64,000 bases of DNA from Ruegeria sp. THAF33 (lineage in GTDB: Bacteria; Pseudomonadota; Alphaproteobacteria; Rhodobacterales; Rhodobacteraceae). The stretch spans positions 363,501 to 427,500 of the forward strand of contig NZ_CP045384.1 in assembly GCF_009363615.1 (NCBI RefSeq), read 5' to 3'. Below the pieces are notes generated by a model. The model saw only the letters and a program-made list of their open reading frames with translations. It ran no database searches and was not told where the DNA came from. Position numbers and translations under genes: made by a program. Shown one piece after another: positions 34,825-42,694 of this stretch (position 1 is the stretch's first letter; every line of letters starts with the position of its first letter).

Positions 34825-36372
34825 CTAAACGACTCTATCTGGGTTAAGTGCAGCATCGCCAGAACCGAATTCTTGCGCAATTGCACTCAGGTGCTCCACA
34901 AAAGCCTTTGTCCTGTCATCGTTTAACGACGTCTTGTCTAAAAGAAGACGATAAATTTCCTTTCCACCCGCGTACCCGCGAGGCGAGGGCGGAGCGCTAG
35001 GATCGCAAGGGTCTCCAATCGCAAGCGCACTCAAAATAGTGCGATTGCGTTGACGTTGCAGGGCAATTGGCTTGATGTACTCTGGCATTCGTTCTTGGAC
35101 ACGACAGCGCCCAGCTCGCGAAGGTCCATACATCATTAGAACCGCGTGTATCTTTGCAGCCGCTAGGAGCTTTGTAGTGTCACGATAGCTTTCCTTACCC
35201 TCATCCACGAACTGTACGACGATGTTATCTAACAAGTTTTTAGCCGCTTGCTCTACTCGTTCTTGGAAGCGCTGTCCGGCATCCCAATCATCTTGATGAG
35301 CATCAATCACTACGATGGCGTTGCCTGCGGGTATGTTGTAGCTTTGAAAAAGAGTTTCTTTCTCATGCTCATCTTTTACAAGCCGACAAAGAGACCGCGC
35401 GAAATCTTCAACACTACGATTGTCGAATTCAATCGATTGGATGAAATCTCGGTAGCTGTCGCTTAGATGCACAAGGTTTCTTGCAGATTTGGTTAACCAG
35501 GTCAGCTGTGGTTTTCCAATTTTGCTAACACGTTTGTACTGCATTTCGGCAAGCGCCTCGCCTCCAATCTTGCGCCCTGACATAATACCAAGGGTTTGCG
35601 CAACTACGCGAGCCCTGCCAACTGCCTTGTCCAATAGATCTGTTGTAATTGAATTCTCATCAAGTCTCCTCACATGAATGTCACTTTGACGCAGTATAGC
35701 AACTAATTTCTTGGCCGCTTCTTCAGTCTCGGGCTCTGGGCACGTGGCTAGCAATAGAACGTCACAAAGTGTCGTGTCTTCTTTAGGTTGATCGCCTCCA
35801 TCAGAGCCTGCTGTGTCCTCCAATTCTAGTACATCGAACTTGCGCAGAATATCTTGAGCAAGATGGAGGGCTTTATCATAAAACAGTTTCTCGTTTGCTT
35901 CGTCGATTTGCGGGGTAGGGTAACCAATCAGCGTCACGCGACCGTCCGGGGTTTTTGGCGGATCAAACAATTCGCAGTACAGTTGCGTCTTGACTTCATT
36001 GTACCTTTCTAACCAGTCAAACCTTTCCAGTTCATCGGAAATGGGCTCTAGCTGAAGTACCAAAAATGGTTTGCCGGAACTGACCAACAAATCGAATTCT
36101 TTTGTGCAGTTCTCTGACGCAACATATGACTTTGAAAGAATGACCAACCCAACGTCGCACTTGTCGATAATCTTCTCAATTGTTGAATCAACGTCGTCAC
36201 CGTAGCGCAGCGCACCTTCAGAGTCTCTCCGCCATATGACGTTTCGTCGATGGTCATTTGCACCAAGGTTCTGCCGGATAACATCAACGAAGATTTCCAA
36301 CCTACTTTCAGTGTAAGCAGGGGCCGGCTTCCAATCTTGGTGTGCATAACTCTGAAAAATACTCAAGGCCAT
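34825..36372 (-). CDS. Tandem TIR-domain effector protein paired with the STAND NTPase
   Basis: 515 aa from the ATG at 36372 (25 codons of open frame upstream look untranslated). The N-terminal TIR domain begins MALSIFQSYAHQDW, with DVGLVILSKSYVASENC and TKEFDLL holding Glu92. The middle and C-terminal parts (TLCDVLLLATCPEPETEEAA; NAIVVIDAHQDDWDAGQRF) have the strand-helix pattern of one or two more TIR-like/flavodoxin-like domains but lack a clear catalytic glutamate. It is directly upstream of nSTAND1 and, before an IS5 insertion, was next to a SEFIR gene. Confidence 0.72.
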   Translation of the reverse strand: MALSIFQSYAHQDWKPAPAYTESRLEIFVDVIRQNLGANDHRRNVIWRRDSEGALRYGDDVDSTIEKIIDKCDVGLVILSKSYVASENCTKEFDLLVSSGKPFLVLQLEPISDELERFDWLERYNEVKTQLYCELFDPPKTPDGRVTLIGYPTPQIDEANEKLFYDKALHLAQDILRKFDVLELEDTAGSDGGDQPKEDTTLCDVLLLATCPEPETEEAAKKLVAILRQSDIHVRRLDENSITTDLLDKAVGRARVVAQTLGIMSGRKIGGEALAEMQYKRVSKIGKPQLTWLTKSARNLVHLSDSYRDFIQSIEFDNRSVEDFARSLCRLVKDEHEKETLFQSYNIPAGNAIVVIDAHQDDWDAGQRFQERVEQAAKNLLDNIVVQFVDEGKESYRDTTKLLAAAKIHAVLMMYGPSRAGRCRVQERMPEYIKPIALQRQRNRTILSALAIGDPCDPSAPPSPRGYAGGKEIYRLLLDKTSLNDDRTKAFVEHLSAIAQEFGSGDAALNPDRVV

Positions 36373-36496
36373 AATTACGCATCCAAAAATAAAATTTAAT
36401 GGTAGCTCATATCCCGTGATTCGCGCAACTTCTAAGAGAATCTCCATTTCGCTGCGGCCTCTTAGAGGACGCTACGAGAACCCGAAGATGCTGTTA

Positions 36497-37329
36497 GGGT
36501 CAGGATGCATTGATTTCCAACGCGCAGCATGATTCACGGCTCGGAAAACGGAGCGGTGACATGAGCGACCTTTTCTGGCTGACCGATGAGCAGATGGCCA
36601 AGCTTTCCCCTTTCTTCCCGCGGTCGCATGGCAAGCCACGGGTCGATGACAAGAGAGTGCTGAGCGGTATTATCTTCATCAATCGCAATGGGTTGCGTTG
36701 GCGTGACGCTCCCAAGGAATATGGGCCGCACAAGACGCTTTACAGCCGGTGGAAGCGTTGGAGCGAGAAAGGTATCTTCGCTCGGATGATGGTCGGCTTG
36801 GCTGCCGAACACGGCGAGGAAAAGACCGTGATGATCGACGCGACCTACCTAAAGGCACATCGTACCGCGACCAGCATGGCCGCAAAAAAGGAGGGTGTGG
36901 CCGTCTGATTGGTCGAACCAAAGGGGGGCTTGAATACCAAACTGCATGCTATCTGTGACAGCCAAGGGCGGCCGCTCAGCCTTTTTGTCACTGCGGGGCA
37001 AGTGAGCGATTACATTGGTGCTCGGGCTCTGCTCAGCAGTATTCCAAATGTGGACTGGCTGCTCGGGGATCGTGGCGATGACGCAGACTGGTTCCGAGAT
37101 GCGTTGAAAGACAAAGGGATACGCGCCTGTATTCCTAGTCGAAAGCAACGCAAGACACCGGTCAAATACGATGAGTGCAGGTACAAACGCCGCAACCGGA
37201 TCGAGATCATGTTCGGCAGGCTCAAAGATTGGAGGCGCGTGGCGACACGCTAAAACCGCTGCCCCAAGGTCTTCCTCTCAGCCATCGCTCTCGCGGCAAC
37301 CGTCATCTATTGGTTATGAATCCTGACCC
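36497..37329 (+). mobile_element. IS5-family element with TA duplication, transposase broken by stops
   Basis: Ends GGGTCAGGATGCAT and GGGTCAGGATTCAT (right end read inward) flanked by TA at 36495-36496 and 37330-37331. The first frame (36561-36908) is whole: SDLFWLTDEQMAKL, IDATYLKAHRTATSM. The second frame (36909-37253) carries a TAA in place of the conserved tyrosine of RYDRC, so the last 20 residues are lost. Related fragments are at 40768-41096 and 48964-49797. It interrupts the SEFIR-TIR-STAND operon. Confidence 0.85.
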
Positions 37330-38021
37330 TAAATTTCCAGACTTGGCGGCAAACCGATAGGTGGCTCCTTTGGAATATCAAATAGCTCTTGTAAGAGATC
37401 CGTTTTCAACCGTTCTTGGTCCAACTCACTATTCCAGTGCATGCAGTATTTTGTTTTGAGATAGCGCGGAACACCAGAGTCGAAGTTGTTCTCCCTTAAG
37501 ATGGTAAGATATTTTGTCGAGTCTGGTGGAAGGTTCGACATATCCCCTTGGATGAGCATTGTCTCCCAACCATCACCGCCAGATCGACCGTCAGCGCGGT
37601 CTGCATATCGTGCATCAGATATGATAACGACGCGCTCAGCGAGTTCGAGCTCGTTGGTCATCCACTGGGGTATGTCCATGCCCGGTCTGAGGTGCCATTG
37701 ATCTAGACGTGCATTTATTCCGTTTGCTCTAAGGTAAGTGCCGATGTCTGCAACCCAGTTTTTATGGTGTTCACTTGTTCCAGAGTAGCTAATGAATGCC
37801 CTAACCGGCCTGTGGGGTTTGCCTGCTTTTTGGCGGTTAGCTGAAGGTTCTTGCTCAGATCGAAATCTATCGAAAACAACCTGGTGCAGGATGTGAATGG
37901 TGAGTGTCGCTTGCTCTGGGGCAGTGCTCTTGAAACCATCAGAGAGAGCTTTGACGCTCACTTCACCGCAAATCCGCCGCATAATCAAACAAACCAGATG
38001 AGCCAGATCCTCTCTTATCAA
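37329..38021 (-). CDS. SEFIR-domain protein, C-terminus clipped by IS5
   Basis: 230 aa. The SEFIR core spans about 72-190: RAFISYSGTSEHHKNWVADIGTYLRANGI, DQWHLRPGMDIPQWM, ERVVIISDARYADRA, and a HWNS end. SEFIR is a TIR relative used as adaptor or effector in conflict systems. The stop TAG is made by the target duplication and the end of IS5: without the element the frame would read six more residues (NSIFGF plus Ser) before a stop, so little is lost. It was probably the first gene of SEFIR-TIR-nSTAND1. The start is uncertain because no good RBS is visible. Confidence 0.75.
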   Translation of the reverse strand: MIREDLAHLVCLIMRRICGEVSVKALSDGFKSTAPEQATLTIHILHQVVFDRFRSEQEPSANRQKAGKPHRPVRAFISYSGTSEHHKNWVADIGTYLRANGINARLDQWHLRPGMDIPQWMTNELELAERVVIISDARYADRADGRSGGDGWETMLIQGDMSNLPPDSTKYLTILRENNFDSGVPRYLKTKYCMHWNSELDQERLKTDLLQELFDIPKEPPIGLPPSLEI

Positions 38022-38059
38022 ATCGACCTAAACTGTCCCATTGGTGCTGACGTCAGACA

Positions 38060-38135
38060 GTGTTAGTGCATGACCTTGATCGCCAGGCACTCGCGGTTGA
38101 ACTCGTCGAGAATGTTGAGCGTCCGGAATGCCTTC
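38060..38135 (-). pseudogene. Fragment of an IS3-family transposase
   Basis: The minus strand reads AFRTLNILDEFNRECLAIKV and stops, the region just after the first Asp of an IS3-type OrfB. Nothing else of the element remains. From 38136 to 38372 I see no gene; this is debris between SEFIR and the next TIR gene. Confidence 0.55.
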
Positions 38136-38372
38136 GCGTTCAAGATTTGGTGGGGGCTTGAATACCCAAGTTCTACCAGCCTGAGTTCCTACTGTATGAA
38201 GATGTCTTCGTCCGAGTATCGCTTCCGAGCCATCCCTTGTTTCCCCTTCTCGGCCAAAGTAGTGGCCCAATTTTAGGGGGCAAAGACAGTCGGGCGTATC
38301 TTGTGTGATTATCAGAGGCACTCGCGTACCGTCTGTCACTGTGCACCAGAAAAATATTCAGGAATGATCGAG

Positions 38373-39461
38373 CTATACGATATCTTTCCAATCCCTGCAA
38401 AGTCGAAATAAAGAGTGCTTTCCCCGCCCTTCGTCTTGCGTCCAGTCGCACAATGCAATCTCAAGATAACACAACGCCTTTATTATCCGTAAATGGCTTT
38501 CCAACTCATTCTTCAGTGTTTTTATTTCCATCCGATCCCCTCGGTATACACTCCCCGACCACCTATCAATCCATTTCGCGATTCTGCCACGTGCAGAGTG
38601 AAACCGCTCCCAGGCGTCTTTCTTCATTATCGACACCTCAAACTGTTTTTTTTCGCCGCTTCGAGGTCCGTACACACCAACACAAAAATCCAACAAAACA
38701 CGATCAAACTTCTTAAGCTGCGGTGCGAAACTTGAACTGTAATCTCTCAAGTTCTCCCCACGTTGAAGAGGTAATCCTACGGGAGGATCAGCCAAATCAA
38801 CTAACCCCTCAAATGTTATTTGGTCGTTGAGAATCTCGGATTCTGACCTGAAAACAGGAAAACACTCTCGCAATGCATCCCAGAATACTTTTCGATCCTC
38901 AGCAAGTTCGGCCCACTCGCGCTTGAGTTCTTCAACTTCAAAATACTCTCGATCCTTTACCGCGGGCGGAAGTGGACCAGGCATCTGTTCCAGCAACGGT
39001 TTGGAAAGCTCAAGAACCTTGTCTATATGCTCAGCATTAATCGATGAAACCAGCTTAAACTCTAGCTCAATTTTGCGCACTAACAGATTTACTTGTTCTT
39101 CGTCTTGAAGGGAAATTACCTGATAAGTATTCAGAGGTTCAATTACCTTGAAGATATCGAGACCCTTCGCGCAGATTGGTATGGGGTTTAGGCCCCTTCC
39201 GACAGCTGCGCCCGCTTCGAAAATAACCCAGCTTTTTTGGTAAGAGAACGGTGTCAGTAGAACCAAGACAAAATTTGCGTTTTGCACACGCGCTCTTATT
39301 ACAGAATACCAGTCTTCGCCAGGCAAAAGATCGCTAGAAGAAACAAAAGTGTCGATGGCACCAGTAAAAGATTGATCTAGCATTCTCTTAAGCGCCAATG
39401 CCAAATCTTTATCGTTGCTTCCATGACTGATAAAGATGGATACCTTCTCTGAATCCGGCAT
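38373..39461 (-). CDS. TIR-domain protein with unknown C-terminal domain
   Basis: 362 aa. The TIR domain at 5-130 begins VSIFISHGSNDKDLALALKRML, with FVLVLLTPFSYQKSWVIFEAGAA (Glu82, the usual NADase glutamate) and PIPICAKGLD. The C-terminal 190 residues are mostly helical, rich in charged residues, and match nothing I know; they may sense a ligand or oligomerise. It has its own transcription unit, upstream of the SEFIR-TIR-STAND genes but separated by IS debris. The DNA around 38.4-39.6 kb is visibly more AT-rich than the chromosome at the right. No gene lies in 39462-39621. Confidence 0.8.
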   Translation of the reverse strand: MPDSEKVSIFISHGSNDKDLALALKRMLDQSFTGAIDTFVSSSDLLPGEDWYSVIRARVQNANFVLVLLTPFSYQKSWVIFEAGAAVGRGLNPIPICAKGLDIFKVIEPLNTYQVISLQDEEQVNLLVRKIELEFKLVSSINAEHIDKVLELSKPLLEQMPGPLPPAVKDREYFEVEELKREWAELAEDRKVFWDALRECFPVFRSESEILNDQITFEGLVDLADPPVGLPLQRGENLRDYSSSFAPQLKKFDRVLLDFCVGVYGPRSGEKKQFEVSIMKKDAWERFHSARGRIAKWIDRWSGSVYRGDRMEIKTLKNELESHLRIIKALCYLEIALCDWTQDEGRGKHSLFRLCRDWKDIV

Positions 39462-39621
39462 CTCCCAATCTCCTCCTACGATAATTTTGTCTGTACAGCC
39501 CCAAAACGAAAAACCACGTTTTTGAGTTTCACAAACATTTAAAGGCTAAAAGTTCCTATCCTTTGGGCTATCACTCTAAAAAATTCTTTTAATCAATGCC
39601 ACTGACTAGCAACTGTATTTC

Positions 39622-40581
39622 TCAGGCGGTTTGAGCCGACCAGTTTTGCCGAGATTTGAGGAGTGCGTTCGCGATTGTAACAAGCTTTCTGGCGACTGCT
39701 GTGATGATGACTTTGTGTGGTTTGCCTGCGTCACGCAAACGATCTGCGAAGATCTTGAGATGCGGATTGTGATGACTCGCGACGAGAGCAGCTTGGAACA
39801 TGACGTGTCGTACCTGTCGCCGACCCCCACCAATGGCGCGCTTGCCACGCATCGCATCGCTGTCGTGAGCAATGGGAGCCAGACCCGTGAGCGCGGCAGC
39901 TTGTTCTCCCGAGAGTTGGCCCAGTTCGGGCATTTCCGCGATCAGAATAGTGCTGGCAACGGGGCCGATCCCAGGAACAGAACGCAAGATATCAGCGGTT
40001 TTTGCAAGGCCCTGATCGGCAGCGATGGTCTGCGCAATCTGATCTTCCAATGTACCGATCTGCCGATCCAACAGCTCCCTCAGCTCAGCATCAACTTCAG
40101 TGAAAATCCCATCCGTTCCCAACTTCTCATGCGCCCTGATCTGCGCCAGAAGTCTCTTGCGCGTCTCGACAAGTTGCGCACGCTTTGATGCCAAGGCTCT
40201 GAGAAGGCGCAATTTCCCATGTGGCAGTTCGCGCCCTGCGTCTGGTCGAAATGCCATGAATCGCGCAATGAGTTCCGCATCGATCCGATCCGTCTTGGCG
40301 CGTGTGCCACGGCTGGCAGCGAAGGCTTTGATCTGAGCTGGCGGCAACTGCCGAGTCGCGATACCGGCTGCATCCAGCGCGGTCCACAGACGCCATTCCT
40401 GCCCTCCAGTCGCCTCGAAACAAACAAGCGCGTGCGTTGATTGTGCCAGACAAACAAGCTGCGCGTGGCCCTCATCGCTGTTTGGGAGTCGCAACCTACG
40501 AGTCTCCGGCAGACAATGAACATCAAGCCAATCGCGGCTGACGTCTATGCCGATGATCTGCTCGTGTGATACTTTGTTCAT
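39622..40581 (-). CDS. IS110-family transposase (DEDD recombinase)
   Basis: 319 aa from the ATG at 40581 (GAGGG upstream; the frame opens at 40620). N-terminal RuvC-like domain IGIDVSRDWLDVH, CFEATGGQE, KTDRIDAELIARF; C-terminal Transposase_20 domain with SVPGIGPVASTILIAEMPELG and ALTGLAPIAHDSDAMRGK. IS110 enzymes use a bridge RNA from the non-coding end to choose targets. The gene is complete. Confidence 0.92.
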   Translation of the reverse strand: MNKVSHEQIIGIDVSRDWLDVHCLPETRRLRLPNSDEGHAQLVCLAQSTHALVCFEATGGQEWRLWTALDAAGIATRQLPPAQIKAFAASRGTRAKTDRIDAELIARFMAFRPDAGRELPHGKLRLLRALASKRAQLVETRKRLLAQIRAHEKLGTDGIFTEVDAELRELLDRQIGTLEDQIAQTIAADQGLAKTADILRSVPGIGPVASTILIAEMPELGQLSGEQAAALTGLAPIAHDSDAMRGKRAIGGGRRQVRHVMFQAALVASHHNPHLKIFADRLRDAGKPHKVIITAVARKLVTIANALLKSRQNWSAQTA

Positions 40582-40704
40582 ACCCTCTTCCTTCTGCTCC
40601 GCGGTCCAGACCGGCCGCATTCAACTGTTCGAGACGATGAAGAGAGACGGTGCTGGCTCGCTAGAAAACGTGGTCATGCCACAAGGCTCAGACGCCATAC
40701 ACCG

Positions 40705-40740
40705 CCCCGTCAGCAACCTCGGCAAAGGTGGCTGACGGGG
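40705..40740. ncRNA. Strong hairpin in IS110 non-coding end, candidate bridge-RNA part
   Basis: CCCCGTCAGC at 40705-40714 pairs with GCTGACGGGG at 40731-40740, with a further ACC/GGT pair inside. It lies about 125-160 bp upstream of the IS110 start codon, where bridge RNAs of IS110 elements are encoded. There is no T-run, so a simple terminator is less likely. The RNA itself is not demonstrated. Confidence 0.35.
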
Positions 40741-40767
40741 TTAAGTTAGCAAACTCGAGATACAGAA

Positions 40768-41096
40768 GGGTCAGGACTCATAGCCAATATATGACGAGAG
40801 CTGCGAGGGCGATTGCTGATAGGAACACCTTTGGACATCTGTCGTAACGGTTCGCCACACGCCTCCAGTCTTTGAGCCTGCCGAACATGATCTCAATGCG
40901 GTTCCGGCGCTTGTATCGACGCTTATCGTATCGAACGGTCGTCTTTCGCTGTTTTCGACCAGGGATGCATGCGCGTATCCCTTTGTCTTTCAACGTTTCT
41001 CTGAACCAATCGGCGTCATATCCGCGATCTCCCTGTAGCCAGTCTACCTTTGGCAAACTGCTCACGAGTGCCCGTGCGCCGATGTAATCGCTGACC
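40768..41096 (-). mobile_element. IS5-family right-end fragment fused to istA
   Basis: It begins with the GGGTCAGGA end seen in the other two IS5 copies, and codes for VSDYIGARALVSSLPKVDWL, DRGYDADWFRETL, RRNRIEIMFGRLKDWRR and the transposase C-terminus. The left half of the element is absent; at about 41096 the frame passes straight into istA. Confidence 0.85.
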
Positions 41097-41644
41097 TCCC
41101 CACCACATCCGATGACCACACGGTCAACATAGGCGCGGATCCAGACATCGCGATGGCCGTAGGCAACCGGCACGGAATAGTCGTTGGTCTTATAGCGCAG
41201 CAGCGACAGGGAACTGACCCGGCCCGATGCCTGGTCACAGGCGTCAAAGGACCGGGCGGGAAGCGGCGCCATGATCTCCAGATCGCGTTGAAGCCGCTCT
41301 CCAATTGTCTCATTGTGCCCGCGCAGCTTGTCGGTTTGGCGCTTCCGGCACTGCTCTTCGAGCCAGTCGTTGAAGGCACCCCAGGTCGGAAAGCTCGGGA
41401 CCGGCACCATGAAGTTGCGCCGGGAATAGCCAACCAGCCCTTCGACGGACCCCTTGTCGTTGCCCTTGCCAGGACGCCCGTAGCGGTCCCGGATCACGTA
41501 GTGGGACAGCATCTCGCTGAACAGCCGCGCGCGCCTGCGAGTTCCGTCGGGCTCGATCTTCGCCACAAGGCACCGGTCGTTGTCGTACAGGATCGAATTC
41601 GGAACGGCCCCGAAGAACCTAAAGGCATGGACGTGACCATCCAT
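40778..41644 (-). pseudogene. Chimeric ORF: IS21 IstA middle part joined in frame to IS5 transposase C-terminus
   Basis: 288 aa. Residues 1-184 are IS21-type transposase (GHVHAFRFFGAVPNSILYDN, RDRYGRPGKGNDKGSVEGLVGYSRRNF with the DDE glutamate, then the C-terminal beta barrel start). Residues 185-288 are the second half of an IS5 transposase. The junction is at GCGGEV/SDYIG. Neither half is a complete enzyme. It is a by-product of IS-on-IS recombination and is probably not functional. Confidence 0.8.
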
Positions 41645-42189
41645 CTGTCACCCGGCAGGCGATTGCGAAGCAATCTGCCGAGAGGGCAGGCTTCCGCGGT
41701 CGCCGCCGGATAGGCCCGGACGTAACAGGCATCGCTATGTGGAAGGTCCAAGGTAAAGAAATGGGCCTTCTGTTCAATGCCACCGATCACAACCACAGCT
41801 TCGCCGAAATTGACCTGAGCGTGGCCCGGTGCATGATTAAGCGGCACGAACATCTCGCGATGCCGTCGACCGTGCTCCCGAACATAATCCTTGATGATGG
41901 TGTAACCACCCTCGAAGCCATGCTCATCACGCAGTCGCTCGCAGATCCGCTTGGCCGTATGCCGCTGTTTGCGCGGTCGTTGCCGATCTTCCGACAACCA
42001 TTGATCAATGATCCCGGTGAACCCATCCAGCTTGGGCCGCCGGATCGGTGCTGACCGCCGGTAGCCGGGCGGGACCGAAAACGCCAAAATCTTGCGAACG
42101 CTGTCACGAGATATTCCGAAATGCCGGGCCGCTTCTCGCTGGCTCATGCCCTCGGCACAGGCCAGACGAACTTTACGATACAAATCCAC
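41494..42189 (-). pseudogene. istA: IS21 IstA, N-terminal part, frame broken
   Basis: Residues 1-160 are a normal IstA start: HTH (GMSQREAARHFGISRDSVRKIL), RHTAKRICERLRDEHGFEGGYTIIKDYV, then the DDE region HAPGHAQVNFGEAVVVIGG and FFTLDLPHSDACYVRAYPAATAEA. The frame is lost at about 41690, where a palindromic insert interrupts the gene, and resumes in the chimeric ORF. No istB follows. A trace of the left end lies at 42190-42235. Confidence 0.85.
41654..41679. repeat. Palindromic insert (REP-like hairpin) inside istA
   Basis: GGCAG-GCGATTGC-GAA-GCAATC-TGCC forms a near-perfect hairpin located exactly where the IstA frame breaks. Normal IstA has only a few residues between PAATAEA and DGHVHAF, so roughly 35-45 bp seem to have been inserted. 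This is the look of a small mobile palindromic repeat. I see only one copy in the window. Confidence 0.5.
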
Positions 42190-42318
42190 GGAAAAGATCC
42201 TCTCGCCCCCCCCTCCGTTACGAAAAGAAGGGCAAAGATGGACGACTTTTACGCCGCCCGCAGCAGGCTCATCCCACCGCTACCGTGGTCGACTTTCTCA
42301 CCGCCGTTCTCAGGTGAC

Positions 42319-42645
42319 ATGGTCGTAAAGAACCGTTGCGAGGCAACCGGAAACGAAGAGATACTCGTCAAGGCCGACAAGTTCGCAACGCGTTATCAAG
42401 GACCACTACACGGCACCACTAGTAAGGACTGGGCGGAGTATCGCCCCATCGGTAAAAAGATGGAGTTTTTTATCGTTCCAACAAATCAGGCACCCTTTTC
42501 TTTCGTCGCCCCCTGGGGCGAGACTATGCCGCCATGTCCGGGAGAAGCGATCGTACAAGATCCCATTGACACTTCCGATACTTATCGTATCGCGAGAGAC
42601 GCATTCAATTGCACCTACACAGTGTTGGTTCCGAATCGAGAATAA
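42319..42645 (+). CDS. Small protein, PGDYG-like
   Basis: 108 aa from ATG 42319 (an in-frame ATG exists at 42238 within IS21 end sequence). VKADKFATRYQGPLHG and the closing GEAIVQDPIDTSDTYRIARDAFNCTY follow the pattern of PGDYG-type domains, in which a G-E/D-hydrophobic strand is followed by a Y-x-I-x-x-x-x-F-x-x-T-Y strand. The gene at 47381-47770 has the same pattern twice. Function unknown; proteins of this kind occur near conflict-system genes. It is the only plus-strand gene here, next to the CHAT gene end. Confidence 0.45.
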   Translation: MVVKNRCEATGNEEILVKADKFATRYQGPLHGTTSKDWAEYRPIGKKMEFFIVPTNQAPFSFVAPWGETMPPCPGEAIVQDPIDTSDTYRIARDAFNCTYTVLVPNRE

Positions 42646-42694
42646 TACAGCCGCACCATCAGCAACAAGCTAAGCTTTTCTAGAAAAGTCCGGC

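Noticed and set aside
36909..37253. Intact IS5 transposase second frame
   Set aside because: A stop replaces the tyrosine of the RYDRC region, so the C-terminus is lost.
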